Source of the DNA: an uncultured Corynebacterium sp.
GTDB taxonomy: Bacteria > Actinomycetota > Actinomycetes > Mycobacteriales > Mycobacteriaceae
DNA length: 64,000 nt
Assembly (NCBI RefSeq): GCF_946222835.1
Contig: NZ_CAMIHD010000007.1
Location: forward strand, 50,249 to 114,248
Direction: 5' to 3'
The position numbers and the translations under genes are program-made. How positions within the stretch are numbered: the stretch's first letter is position 1; every line of letters begins with the position of its first letter. This document shows, piece after piece, positions 33,527 to 41,735 of this stretch. Below the pieces are notes generated by a model. The model did no database searches. It was given only the letters and a program-made list of their open reading frames with translations, and was not told the origin of the DNA.

Positions 33527-34327
33527 TCAAGAACTATAGTCTGGATCCTTGGTGGGCAGAGTAATTTCGCTTCTTTGTGCCGCATATTTTTTATCTTGCT
33601 TGCGCATGAAACGCAGGCCCCAGATAATCAGCGTCCACGTAATGAGGGCGGCGAGAAGAATGGTTATTGGCCAGTTAACTGCAATGATCATCGAGGCATT
33701 GAATAGGGTATGCAGGGCGATAGCGGCCAGCCAGAATCCGGCCACCTGCCAGTATCCGTGGCGTGCCCCCGCATAGAGCTTGCCGACGCCCCACGCCGCA
33801 ACCCCCGTATACACTGCATGGCTAAAGGCACCAGTGAGGATTCGCCCGGTACCGGTAATAACGGCGCCCCAGAGATCGCCATCCAGGTTATTGATGGTCG
33901 CGCCCAGGAGGAATGGAATATTTTCCATGGCGTCAAAACCAAGGCCTACCGCCATTCCGATCGCGGCGGCTTGGTAGGGATGCCGCACGTTCTTGAAGGC
34001 TGCAATAATAATGACAACGCCGAGGAGCTTGATGGTTTCTTCCGGAAGTGGTGAGTGGAAGGCCGCGTCTAGGTGGGTGATCCCCAGCTTGTCCGAGATT
34101 CCCACCATCTGATTGTCGAGGCTAACCACCACCGGCGGGGCGAGCGCACCCCACAGGATGCCTTGCCATATCGGCCGCGGCCTAAACCACCAGAATCCCA
34201 GCCCGAGCGTCAGGCCCACGCAGATGAGCGCACCGATGAGCCCAACCTCGGTAAATCGACGATCAGCCAAGAAGAAGCCGGAGACTACAAGGCCAAAAGC
34301 GATAGATAGCCAATACAGATTCTTCAT
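33527..34327 (-). CDS. PrsW family intramembrane metalloprotease
   Basis: 266 residues with eight or so helices. The PrsW motifs are visible: SPLPEETIKLLG (Glu-Glu) and GLGFDAMENIPFLLG, plus later His residues in AFSHAVYTG and ALHTLFNASM. It should be a membrane protease in the CPBP/PrsW clan, possibly cleaving anti-sigma factors, but no partner is nearby. It overlaps the following gene (34324-34758) by four bases. Confidence 0.88.
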   Translation of the reverse strand: MKNLYWLSIAFGLVVSGFFLADRRFTEVGLIGALICVGLTLGLGFWWFRPRPIWQGILWGALAPPVVVSLDNQMVGISDKLGITHLDAAFHSPLPEETIKLLGVVIIIAAFKNVRHPYQAAAIGMAVGLGFDAMENIPFLLGATINNLDGDLWGAVITGTGRILTGAFSHAVYTGVAAWGVGKLYAGARHGYWQVAGFWLAAIALHTLFNASMIIAVNWPITILLAALITWTLIIWGLRFMRKQDKKYAAQRSEITLPTKDPDYSS

Positions 34328-34758
34328 GCCTTTTCTACCTCCTGGGCAAGTTCTGCAGCGCGCGGTCCGCGCAAGGAGAGGAACGTGGTGGGGCCATCTC
34401 CCTCGATACTGATGGCTACAAGGTCGTCCCCGGCAAGCGTGCGTTTATCGCCGTCGCGGTCGATGTCTTCTTCCGGCATGGCCGTACCTTCACCCATTGC
34501 CCGGAGGTAGCGCCGGGTGGCTTGGTCTTTGTCCTGTACACCGACTTCTTTAGCGCGGATCTGGGTGCCGTCACAGTCCCAGCGTGGTTCACTGCTGGTG
34601 GAGCCATCTTCTTCCGTGCAGGATAATCCGGGGATGCGGGCCTTTCCGGCCTGCACTTCAGAAGTGGGGTTGTCATACATGTCTGGCAGGAGCGCATTGG
34701 TGCCGTAGATGGCGCCAAATACTACGCCCGCCGCGAGGATGAGTGGTGTGCTTTTCAT
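34324..34758 (-). CDS. Exported or anchored hypothetical protein (144 aa)
   Basis: A short hydrophobic N-terminus (about 5-24, LILAAGVVFGAIYGTNALL) is followed by an acidic hydrophilic domain with two Cys in LSCTEEDG and RWDCDG that could form a disulfide. There is no lipobox. It is probably anchored or secreted and is translationally coupled with the PrsW gene (ATGA overlap). Family not recognised. Confidence 0.72.
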   Translation of the reverse strand: MKSTPLILAAGVVFGAIYGTNALLPDMYDNPTSEVQAGKARIPGLSCTEEDGSTSSEPRWDCDGTQIRAKEVGVQDKDQATRRYLRAMGEGTAMPEEDIDRDGDKRTLAGDDLVAISIEGDGPTTFLSLRGPRAAELAQEVEKA

Positions 34759-34793
34759 GCCTTCAACGCTAGGTACGCACTGCTCAGCGCGGT

Positions 34794-34811
34794 ATCCTCC
34801 GCGGGGAGGAT
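34794..34811. promoter_or_regulatory. 18-bp inverted repeat in a divergent promoter region
   Basis: ATCCTCC-GCGG-GGAGGAT has seven perfect pairs per arm, lying between the gene ending at 34758 and the gene starting at 34877, divergently transcribed. It is followed by a second GGAGGATT at 34827-34834. A shared operator is possible. Confidence 0.35.
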
Positions 34812-34876
34812 TAGGCCGGTCGCAGGGAGGATTTCTTCCCCATAAGTTTCCTTAAGCCCTGTGATAGGTTGGGTGC

Positions 34877-35242
34877 GTGTTTGAGGAGCTAGAAGAAGAA
34901 GCAGAAGCAAAAGACGAGCCCAGCCGCGTCTGGTGGCAATGGTGGGCGCCCATAGCCATGGCCGCGGTCTTCGTTGGCCTGCCGCCCGCCATCTATCAAT
35001 TTGTCTCCGGTGCCACTTTGCTCATCCTCATGGCCGTGCTGACGGTGATCATTGCTCTTGTCGACGGCGCCACTTTCCGCGCCTCCTGGACCATCTTCTG
35101 TGTGGCTGGGCTGGCCTATTTTGCCGCCATGTCCTTGTATTTCAATGAGGGAACGTGGATTTACCTCCCAGTGTTTGTTTTCCTGGCATGGGCCGCGAGC
35201 AAGCTGGGTGCCGTGGTGGGCTCTAAGGCAGGGAAGAGCTAA
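34877..35242 (+). CDS. Hypothetical membrane protein (121 aa)
   Basis: Starts at GTG (34877). After an acidic N-terminus (LEEEAEAKDEPSRVWW) there are about four membrane helices in residues 24-115. No recognised family. Its stop overlaps the ATG of the next gene (TAATG), making an operon of three with the 279-residue and CHY zinc finger genes. Confidence 0.72.
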   Translation: MFEELEEEAEAKDEPSRVWWQWWAPIAMAAVFVGLPPAIYQFVSGATLLILMAVLTVIIALVDGATFRASWTIFCVAGLAYFAAMSLYFNEGTWIYLPVFVFLAWAASKLGAVVGSKAGKS

Positions 35243-36081
35243 TGGAGACGTGGCGCCTAGAGCACCCCGAGGTGGGCACCATTGAGGTGCAGCGCGGGTA
35301 TGATGCCGAGTTCGCTGAACTGGGAGAGTGGCCAAAGAAAGCGAAGGACTTCACCCCGGTTCCAGGCGATGCCACCCTGCAGGAACGCCTCCGGCTCTGG
35401 CGGAAGAATCCCAGCCCGCGCCTGCAGATTGTGGTTAACGGTCAGGTACGCAGCCGCCACGATCGGCCCCGCGCGGGCCGTTATTCGCTCAAGAAGAAGA
35501 TAGAAAAAGACCTCACCCTGCTCGAGAACTCCGCCCCGCGCAGCAAACCATATCTGGATATCCAAGCCTCTCCCTTTGGCGAGCTTTTAGACGTCTACTA
35601 CCGCAATGGTGAGGAGGCAGTTGCCCTCGATCCGCCGGCCGGCTCATTGGGAGAAAAGCGCCGCAAGGCCATGGAGGAAAGCTCTTTTAAGCGGGTGCTA
35701 TATCCGCTCCTGGGCGGCTTGGGTAAGTCCGGCTGGGCTATTGGCGTGATCGTGCTTGGCCCGATCATCAGCCGCATTTTGTCTCGGCTGTTGCCGGATT
35801 GGGAGCTGCCGGAAATTAACCTGCCGGATATCGCGCTCCCGGTGCCGGAGTTTCCGCAGATTGAGCTGCCCGTGCCGAATATTGACCTCAATATTGATAT
35901 AGACCTGCCCGATTGGCTCGTATTCTTGATGGATTACAGCAAGGTGTGGGTGCCGATCATCATTGCCATTGTGGTGGGCATTCAGGCAGTGCGCAATGCC
36001 AAGAAGTCTGAAGAAAAGAAGCAGCAGTGGCAGCAGGGTGGCGCGTATGCTGACGGCCATGAAGATTCACGGCGCGATTGA
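35242..36081 (+). CDS. Hypothetical membrane protein with an LPxI-type repeat region
   Basis: 279 residues. The N-terminal 150 are soluble and basic, then come a membrane helix (about 165-187) and a distinctive stretch (about 190-225) in which Leu-Pro-x-Ile and Pro-x-Phe steps alternate every six to eight residues (WELPEINLPDIALPVPEF). A second helix (about 229-247) and a charged Gln-rich tail follow. The repeat could form an extended rod between helices. Family not recognised; its 3' end overlaps the CHY zinc finger gene by 35 bases. Confidence 0.72.
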   Translation: METWRLEHPEVGTIEVQRGYDAEFAELGEWPKKAKDFTPVPGDATLQERLRLWRKNPSPRLQIVVNGQVRSRHDRPRAGRYSLKKKIEKDLTLLENSAPRSKPYLDIQASPFGELLDVYYRNGEEAVALDPPAGSLGEKRRKAMEESSFKRVLYPLLGGLGKSGWAIGVIVLGPIISRILSRLLPDWELPEINLPDIALPVPEFPQIELPVPNIDLNIDIDLPDWLVFLMDYSKVWVPIIIAIVVGIQAVRNAKKSEEKKQQWQQGGAYADGHEDSRRD

Positions 36082-36364
36082 TGCGGAGGGCCGGTGCAAG
36101 CATTGGCATTCCCCGCTGGACGTGGTGGCCAATAAGTGCGCCACCTGCGGGAAGTATTTTGCTTGCGCGCTGTGCCACGCCGAGCTCACTGACCATGAGT
36201 TTGGGCCCATGCTTGCCGACGCCCCCTCAGTCCTCTGCGGCGCCTGCCGCACCGAAATGAACTACCACGCTTATTCCGCCGCGCCTGCGTGTCCCCACTG
36301 CGGGCATAAATTTAATCCCGGCTGCATCGCGCATGCCGGGATCTATTTTCAGCTAGACCGCTAG
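36047..36364 (+). CDS. CHY-type zinc finger protein
   Basis: 105 residues from the ATG at 36047. The Cys/His order matches the CHY zinc finger: CKHWHS, CATCGKYFACALCHAEL, DHEF, CGACRTEM, YHAY, CPHCGHKF and NPGCIAHAGIYF. It should bind several zinc ions. Bacterial CHY proteins are small; the role is unknown. It overlaps the 3' end of the preceding gene in another frame and meets a convergent gene by four bases. Confidence 0.85.
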   Translation: MLTAMKIHGAIDAEGRCKHWHSPLDVVANKCATCGKYFACALCHAELTDHEFGPMLADAPSVLCGACRTEMNYHAYSAAPACPHCGHKFNPGCIAHAGIYFQLDR

Positions 36365-36927
36365 AAGGAAGACAGCTGCTGTAGCTGCTGGATTTGCGGA
36401 ATCTGCGGCAGCTGGAACTGGGATACAGCGTTCTGGGCAATCTTGGCCGCATCCGGGATGCGGAAGGTCTGGCCCAGGAATGGGACGTCGACAGTTGGCT
36501 GGCCAGGGATGGTGCCCAGCTCGATGACCTTGGCATTCTTGGCTGGCGCAGGTGCCGGTGCCGGGGCCGGAGCCGGCTTTGGTGCGGGGGCATTGCCGCG
36601 CTGGCCGCCGGTGTTGACCGGCTTGCCCTGACCAGTGGTGCCGTTCAGGCCGCAGCGAGCAATGGCCTCATCCATGCGGCCGATGGCGCCGCGGACTTCG
36701 TTGCCGCGTGGGTGCACGGTGGCAACGGCGAGGGCCTGGGACTTCTTCTGGTTGTAGTCAGCGGAGTTGGTCCAGTACTGCTTGGCCTGGGAGCAGGAAA
36801 TCTGGCCGGCAGGCATCTTGTCGAGGAGGTTATCAACGGCGTCGGCATGGGCAGCGGCAGGGGCGGCGAGGGTTACGGTCAGGGCGGTAGCTGCAGATAG
36901 CAGCGCGGACTTACGTGCAAAGCTCAT
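36361..36927 (-). CDS. Secreted hypothetical protein (about 188 aa)
   Basis: The ATG at 36927 opens a good signal peptide (MSFARKSALLSAATALTVTL, cleavage after AHA). A mature helical domain with Cys in QISCSQAKQYW and IARCGLNGT likely forms a disulfide; a Pro/Ala-rich linker (APKPAPAPAPAPA) and a Gln/Ile/Pro tail follow. Corynebacteria carry several such small exported proteins; function unknown. The M20 gene stop lies just upstream (12 bases or so). Confidence 0.78.
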   Translation of the reverse strand: MSFARKSALLSAATALTVTLAAPAAAHADAVDNLLDKMPAGQISCSQAKQYWTNSADYNQKKSQALAVATVHPRGNEVRGAIGRMDEAIARCGLNGTTGQGKPVNTGGQRGNAPAPKPAPAPAPAPAPAKNAKVIELGTIPGQPTVDVPFLGQTFRIPDAAKIAQNAVSQFQLPQIPQIQQLQQLSSF

Positions 36928-36949
36928 GTCAGACATCTTGCCATAATTG

Positions 36950-38260
36950 TTACTCCTGTGACAGGCCTAGGAAGCGATTGACCAGGCTGCGGTAGGCGCG
37001 CACGGTGAGCTCGAGGTCTTCTAGGTAGAGGTGCTCGTCGTGGCTGTGCAGCTGCGAATTGGCGCTGGCCATATCGCGGCCCTCGGCGTGCATGGCAAAA
37101 CCATAGGCATTGCCACCCTTGCGGCGGGCGAAGCGCAGATCCGAACCGCCAGTAGCGTGAACTGGGACGACGGCCTTATCGGGGAAGAATTCCTTGGAGG
37201 TGGCCTCAATGGCGCGCCACAGCTCGGTATCGGTGGAGGATTGCGTGGCATCTTCAGTAATGAGGTGTTCGACTTCTACCTCTTCGGCCATGTCTCCAAG
37301 CGCGCTGCGCAGGAAGTCATCCAGATCCTCCTGGGTCTGGCCGGGGAAGGGGCGCACATCCATTTCCAGGTAGGCATGTGAAGGCAGCACGTTGATGGCA
37401 CCGCCGGCGCGCAGGACGGTCTCGGCGATGGTGGTGTGGCTAAAGGCGTGGGCGTAGGCGTCGAGGTTGCCGAACTTGGAGTAGTCACCCGTGCCTTCGA
37501 TAAGCTCCTGCTCCGTCTGGGGATCAAATTTGAAGGTGCGCACGAAGCCTTCCCAGATCTCATTCGAGGCCGTGGGTGGTTCGGCGGCGGCGATGCGTCG
37601 GGCCACCTCACCGATCTTTACGATGGCAAAGTCCTTGCCATAAGGAGTGGAGCCATGGCCGGCATCGCCGTGCACGTGCAGGCGGCGCTGGCCGGCGCCC
37701 TTTTCGCCCACGTTGAATCCCACCGCGCCGGGCAGGTGGCTACCGCCGGTTTCAGACAAGCAGTTCTTCCAGGAAAAAGCATCGGGGTGGTTCTCGGACA
37801 TAAAGCGCACGCCGAGCCCGCCGCGGGCCTCTTCATCGGCCATGCCGACGAAGGCGAGGGTGCCGCCCGTGTTACCGGCGCGGGCAACCTCGCGGGTGAC
37901 GGCGGCCATGGTGGCGGTAATAAAGAGCATGTCTACGGAACCGCGGCCGTAAAGCTTGCCGTCCTCGATAAGCGCCTCGAAGGGCGGTTTGGTCCACTTG
38001 GGCTCGTCGACGGGGACGACGTCCGTGTGCCCCATGAGGGTGAGCGGTTCCTTTTCTGGATCGCCGGGGACGGTCACGACGATGGAAACGCGACCTGGGT
38101 GGGATTCGAAGCGCTCAATCTGTACGTCTTCGCCCGCGAAGAATTTCTCCAGACTATCCGCATTGCGCACCTCGTGGCCGGAATCCGGCGTGAGGTCGTT
38201 TACGCAGGCATTGCGGATAAGTTCTTGGAGGAGGGAGAGGGTGTCATCATAAAGCGTCAT
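36950..38260 (-). CDS. M20/M25/M40 family metallopeptidase
   Basis: 436 residues from the ATG at 38260. The dizinc motifs of clan MH are present: LMGHTDVVPVD (first His-x-Asp), YGRGSVDML (bridging Asp), ADEEARGG (Glu-Glu pair) and the late SETGGSH. A dimerisation domain lies in the middle. It is probably a cytoplasmic aminoacylase, dipeptidase or related hydrolase; the exact substrate is not clear. Its divergent neighbour is bioB, with a shared 77-base spacer. Confidence 0.88.
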   Translation of the reverse strand: MTLYDDTLSLLQELIRNACVNDLTPDSGHEVRNADSLEKFFAGEDVQIERFESHPGRVSIVVTVPGDPEKEPLTLMGHTDVVPVDEPKWTKPPFEALIEDGKLYGRGSVDMLFITATMAAVTREVARAGNTGGTLAFVGMADEEARGGLGVRFMSENHPDAFSWKNCLSETGGSHLPGAVGFNVGEKGAGQRRLHVHGDAGHGSTPYGKDFAIVKIGEVARRIAAAEPPTASNEIWEGFVRTFKFDPQTEQELIEGTGDYSKFGNLDAYAHAFSHTTIAETVLRAGGAINVLPSHAYLEMDVRPFPGQTQEDLDDFLRSALGDMAEEVEVEHLITEDATQSSTDTELWRAIEATSKEFFPDKAVVPVHATGGSDLRFARRKGGNAYGFAMHAEGRDMASANSQLHSHDEHLYLEDLELTVRAYRSLVNRFLGLSQE

Positions 38261-38309
38261 GCTACCGAGCCTAACGGTGGGAAAAATTTCATGTGATTTT
38301 AACCAAACC

Positions 38310-38322
38310 TGAACGCTGTTCA
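38310..38322. promoter_or_regulatory. BioQ-like operator in front of bioB
   Basis: TGAAC-GCT-GTTCA is a perfect palindrome in the 77-base spacer between the M20 gene and bioB, 15 bases before the bioB ATG. The C. glutamicum BioQ operator is TGAAC-N3-GTTAC-like, so the match is close but not exact. Repression by biotin status through BioQ is the likely reading. Confidence 0.6.
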
Positions 38323-38337
38323 AGTAGTGTTCACACC

Positions 38338-39318
38338 ATGAGCATTATTGAGATCGCCCGTGAAAAAGCCCTAGAGCAAGGCAAAGGCCTCAACCAGGAA
38401 GAACTACTGCAAGTACTACAGGTCCCGGATTCCCAACTGGAAGAAATCGCCGATATCGCCCACCAGACCCGCCTGAAGTGGTGTGGTCCAGACGTTTCGG
38501 TGGAAGGCATTATCTCCATTAAAACTGGCGGCTGCCCAGAAGATTGTCACTTCTGTTCTCAGTCCGGCCTCTTCGAGTCCCCAGTGCGCGCCGTGCGCCT
38601 CAACATCCCGGAGTTGGTGGAGGCGGCGCAGAAGACCGCCAAGACCGGTGCTACTGAGTTCTGTATCGTCGCTGCGGTGAAGTCCCCGGATGATCGGCTG
38701 CTGGACCAGGTAGGCGAGGCGATTGCAGCGATTAATGATGCCGTCGATATTGAGATTTCCTGCTCCCTGGGCACCCTGACCCGCGAGCAGGCGCAGCGCC
38801 TGAAGGATATGGGCGCGCAGCGTTATAACCACAACCTGGAGACGTCCCGCTCCTTCTTCCCCAATGTGGTCACCACCCACACCTGGGAGGAGCGCAAGCA
38901 GACCCTCGACTATGTACGCGAGGTAGGCATGGAGGTCTGCTGCGGCGGCATCATCGGCATGGGCGAGTCCTTGGAGCAGCGCGCCGAGTTCGCCGCGCAG
39001 CTGGCAGAGATTGACCCCTGCGAGGTGCCGATGAACTTCCTGGATCCGCGCCCGGGCACCCCATTTGCGGACCGTCCGCTGGTTCCGCTGGGTGAGGGCC
39101 TGCGCGCCGTGGCGGCATTCCGCTTGGCTATGCCGTCTACCACCTTGCGCTTTGCCGGTGGCCGCGAGCTTTCGCTTGGCGACGACGGCACGGAGCGCGG
39201 CCTGCTTGGCGGCATCAACGCCATCATTGCCGGCAACTACCTGACCACCCTGGGCCAGCAGATTGAAAAGGATGTGGACATGTTGAACCGCATCGATCTG
39301 CCGATTAAGGCCCTGTAG
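38338..39318 (+). CDS. bioB: Biotin synthase
   Basis: 326 residues from the ATG at 38338, avoiding the longer frame that starts inside the operator. The radical-SAM motif CPEDCHFC gives cluster ligands C66, C70 and C73. Other BioB features are GGCPEDCHFCSQSG, YNHNLETS and CCGGIIGMGE. It inserts sulfur into dethiobiotin. The stop overlaps the next start (GTG) by one base, so it is cotranscribed with the biotin synthase auxiliary gene. No bioA/D/F genes are in the window. Confidence 0.96.
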   Translation: MSIIEIAREKALEQGKGLNQEELLQVLQVPDSQLEEIADIAHQTRLKWCGPDVSVEGIISIKTGGCPEDCHFCSQSGLFESPVRAVRLNIPELVEAAQKTAKTGATEFCIVAAVKSPDDRLLDQVGEAIAAINDAVDIEISCSLGTLTREQAQRLKDMGAQRYNHNLETSRSFFPNVVTTHTWEERKQTLDYVREVGMEVCCGGIIGMGESLEQRAEFAAQLAEIDPCEVPMNFLDPRPGTPFADRPLVPLGEGLRAVAAFRLAMPSTTLRFAGGRELSLGDDGTERGLLGGINAIIAGNYLTTLGQQIEKDVDMLNRIDLPIKAL

Positions 39319-39590
39319 TGTCTGGTTTATTCGAGCCGACCTCCGAATTGGCCGCTGCCGTCCTGGCTGGGGACGAGCCGATTTTCCATCCGAATACCGG
39401 CAAGCCGATTGAGGAGGTCTTTACGCTGCACCCCGCTGCTGCAGCTGGCCTTGATGTGCCGCGCTACTGCCAGATCTGCGGCCGCCGCATGGTGGCCCAG
39501 GTGCGCCCCGATGGTTGGCACACCAAGTGCTCGCGCCACGGGGAGCTGGATTCGGAGTGGCTATACGTAGAGCACTTGCCCGAAAGCTAG
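39318..39590 (+). CDS. bsaP: Biotin synthase auxiliary protein BsaP
   Basis: 90 residues with a GTG start overlapping the bioB stop. A conserved zinc or iron-sulfur site is suggested by C51, C54, C71 and H74 (YCQICGRRM and KCSRHG). Small proteins of this kind encoded behind bioB in actinobacteria are known as biotin synthase auxiliary proteins, which support BioB activity. The naming rests on sequence pattern and location. Confidence 0.8.
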   Translation: MSGLFEPTSELAAAVLAGDEPIFHPNTGKPIEEVFTLHPAAAAGLDVPRYCQICGRRMVAQVRPDGWHTKCSRHGELDSEWLYVEHLPES

Positions 39591-39600
39591 CATCGGGAGC

Positions 39601-40524
39601 ATGGATCCAGCCGTCTCCCTTGCTCACCAGTCCGCGCTGCGCTCGATCGCCCGAGTGGTAGAGGAATCGGCGCCGCATACGGAGCCGGGGAGGGCTTTAG
39701 GGGACGTCGTCAAGCAGCTGCGCGAGGGCTCAGTGATGGTGCTCACGGGGGCTGGGGTGTCGACGGAGTCGGGCGTGCCCGATTACCGGGGGCCGCGTGG
39801 CTCGCTGAGCAGGCACCGGCCGATGACCTATCAAGAATTTCGCCACGACCCGGCCGCGAGCCATAGGTATTGGGCCCGCAGCTTTGTGGGGTGGCGGGTC
39901 ATGGATTCCGCGGCGCCGAACCGCACGCACTATGCGCTCGTGGAACTGGAGCGCGCCGGGCTGGTTAATGGCGTGGTTACCCAGAACGTTGATGGACTGC
40001 ATAAACAGGCCGGGACCGCGAACGTGGTGGCGCTGCATGGTGATATGGAAACCGTTGTGTGCCTGATGTGCGGATATCGGGAGGTGCGGACGCATTTCGA
40101 TGCGCGCTTGGCCGCAGCAAATCCGGGGTACTTGGAGCGCCTTGTGGTGGAGGCAGACCAAGTGAATCCGGATGGTGACGTGACCCTGGATGAAGCCGAC
40201 GTGGCAGCGTTTCGTATGGCCGGATGCGAGCGGTGTGGATCGGAATTGTTGAAACCGGACGTCGTCTACTTTGGCGAGCCTGTGCCGCCTGAGCGCCGCG
40301 ATGCCGCTTTTGCTGTGTTAGGCCAGGCCCGCTCGCTGCTGGTTGCTGGGTCTTCGCTGGCGGTAATGAGCGGGTATCGCTTTGTGCTGGAGGCAAAGAA
40401 GCAGGGCAAGCGCGTGGCCGTCATTAATGGCGGGCCCGGCCGGGGTGATCAGAAAGTGGATACGCTGTGGCGCACACAGGTGGGCCCAGCCTTTGACGCG
40501 GTTCTTGATGAGCTGGAGCTCTAA
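39601..40524 (+). CDS. NAD-dependent protein deacetylase, Sir2 family
   Basis: 307 residues. The sirtuin motifs GAGVSTESGVPDYRG (NAD loop), TQNVDGLHK and catalytic H146 (LHGDME) are intact. Zinc ligands are C154/C157 and C209/C212. The N-terminal 40 residues are an extension. It could deacylate metabolic or structural proteins; the target is unknown. It follows the biotin genes after 10 bases, so cotranscription is possible, and ends exactly adjacent to the convergent lipase gene. Confidence 0.92.
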   Translation: MDPAVSLAHQSALRSIARVVEESAPHTEPGRALGDVVKQLREGSVMVLTGAGVSTESGVPDYRGPRGSLSRHRPMTYQEFRHDPAASHRYWARSFVGWRVMDSAAPNRTHYALVELERAGLVNGVVTQNVDGLHKQAGTANVVALHGDMETVVCLMCGYREVRTHFDARLAAANPGYLERLVVEADQVNPDGDVTLDEADVAAFRMAGCERCGSELLKPDVVYFGEPVPPERRDAAFAVLGQARSLLVAGSSLAVMSGYRFVLEAKKQGKRVAVINGGPGRGDQKVDTLWRTQVGPAFDAVLDELEL

Positions 40525-41514
40525 CTAGCGGGGGATAGTCTCTACTAATTCCAAGATGGTGCGCACGATGGCGTGGACGCGCTTGTCCATCGGCATATCT
40601 TCGTGCATGACCACTGCTCGGCGGTCGAAGTCTTGGACATAAATATTTCGCACGGTGCCTTCTGCGACGCCGCGGGGGTCGAGGAAGCAGGTCTCGGGCG
40701 GGACTACGACGGCATCAGACCGCGTGGCAATGCAGGTATAGCTCACGCCGTCTTCCAGATCGCCATCGCGGTTAGTCTCGCGCAGGGCTTCGCTGCCGAC
40801 AATTTGGTCCATGCCCGCCGGCCCAAACCAACCATCGATGACGGAGCGCATAACCGCCTCTTGGCGCGGGGTGCGAATGAGGCGGCTGACGATGCCGCCG
40901 TAAGTAGTTCCGTGGTTTGGCGCGCTAATGCACATTAGATGGAGGACATGCTCGGCGCCGCCAATCATGCGCATCCAATAGCGGGCAAGCAGCCCGCCCT
41001 GCGAGTGGCCGATGAGGATGACCTTGTTCGCGCCGGTAACCGTGCGCACGGTACGGATATAAGCATCGAGTTGCTCGGCGGATTCTGCAAGGGGCTGGGT
41101 GGCGCGACGGCCGTAGTCAGGGGCGAAGACCGCCCAGCCGTCTTGGCGCAGCTCATTGCCGAGGATTTGCCATACGCCCTTGGTATCGCAGGTGCCGTGA
41201 ATGAGGATGACCGGCCAGGGCCGCTGCGCGGTGGGATGCGCGCCCCAGTCATCTTCAAAGACGCCGCGCGGTTTAATGCGGGCACCAAGGGGAAGGGTAG
41301 CGGCGGCATCGGCGTCGAGGGCGGTATCGCCGGGGCTGGTCTTTACCTTCTGCGCTTTGATGAGGTCCGCAATCTCGGCCGCGACCTCCTCGCGCAGTGC
41401 CGTGGCTTCGGCAGGGGAGGCGACACCGCGACGCGGGGAATCGGTTAATTCCTTCTCGCTGGCACGCCAGAATTTGCGGAGTTGTTCGGAAATAGTGGAT
41501 TTCAACTCAGCCAT
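40525..41514 (-). CDS. Alpha/beta hydrolase, triacylglycerol-lipase-like
   Basis: 329 residues. The nucleophile elbow GHSQGG puts catalytic Ser at S171, the oxyanion segment is VILIHGTCD, and a late Asp/His pair is expected from DGDLED and VVMHED. No signal peptide is visible and the N-terminal 60 residues are charged. Similar actinobacterial proteins are annotated as lipases or esterases. It is divergent from the kdp leader region. Confidence 0.83.
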   Translation of the reverse strand: MAELKSTISEQLRKFWRASEKELTDSPRRGVASPAEATALREEVAAEIADLIKAQKVKTSPGDTALDADAAATLPLGARIKPRGVFEDDWGAHPTAQRPWPVILIHGTCDTKGVWQILGNELRQDGWAVFAPDYGRRATQPLAESAEQLDAYIRTVRTVTGANKVILIGHSQGGLLARYWMRMIGGAEHVLHLMCISAPNHGTTYGGIVSRLIRTPRQEAVMRSVIDGWFGPAGMDQIVGSEALRETNRDGDLEDGVSYTCIATRSDAVVVPPETCFLDPRGVAEGTVRNIYVQDFDRRAVVMHEDMPMDKRVHAIVRTILELVETIPR

Positions 41515-41615
41515 GGTTCCGGATTGTACTCGTTATTGCAGGTTAACTGTGTTTTTGTCAGGAGTTAAGAAATTTATGGGCAAACCCTTGACCATCCTAC
41601 GAAAGGTTTATAAAC

Positions 41616-41629
41616 TTAGGCTTGCCTAA
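41616..41629. promoter_or_regulatory. DtxR-like box over a candidate promoter
   Basis: TTAGGC-TT-GCCTAA has perfect six-base arms and matches the core of the DtxR consensus TTAGGTTAGCCTAACCTAA at 13 of 19 positions over its full length. It overlaps a possible promoter: TTGACC at 41588-41593 and TAAACT at 41611-41616 with 17 bases between. Iron-dependent repression of whatever starts here is the inference. Confidence 0.5.
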
Positions 41630-41735
41630 TCACGGGCGGTGCTTGCAGGAGGGTGCGCTCCATTCCCTCCTTGGGTACCGAGAGATTAGTCATGGGGAGA
41701 AGGCCCGCCGATGTGCTGTCGGCGGGCCTTCGTTG
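41622..41735 (+). ncRNA. Candidate iron-controlled small RNA
   Basis: From the predicted start, about 110 nt run to a perfect 12-bp terminator hairpin. A first stem pairs GGAGGG (41648-41653) with CCCTCC (41665-41670), exposing a C/T-rich stretch. No frame with a good ribosome site is seen. A DtxR box at the promoter plus a self-contained terminator resembles iron-sparing sRNAs such as MrsI. Expression is not shown by the sequence; a leader of the distant kdp operon is the alternative. Confidence 0.35.
41700..41735 (+). terminator. Strong hairpin terminator upstream of kdp
   Basis: AAGGCCCGCCGA (41700-41711) pairs perfectly with TCGGCGGGCCTT (41719-41730) around TGTGCTG. Only a weak T run follows (TTCGTTG). 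A perfect DnaA box TGTGGATAA follows at 41734-41742, expected by chance at this frequency. Confidence 0.7.
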
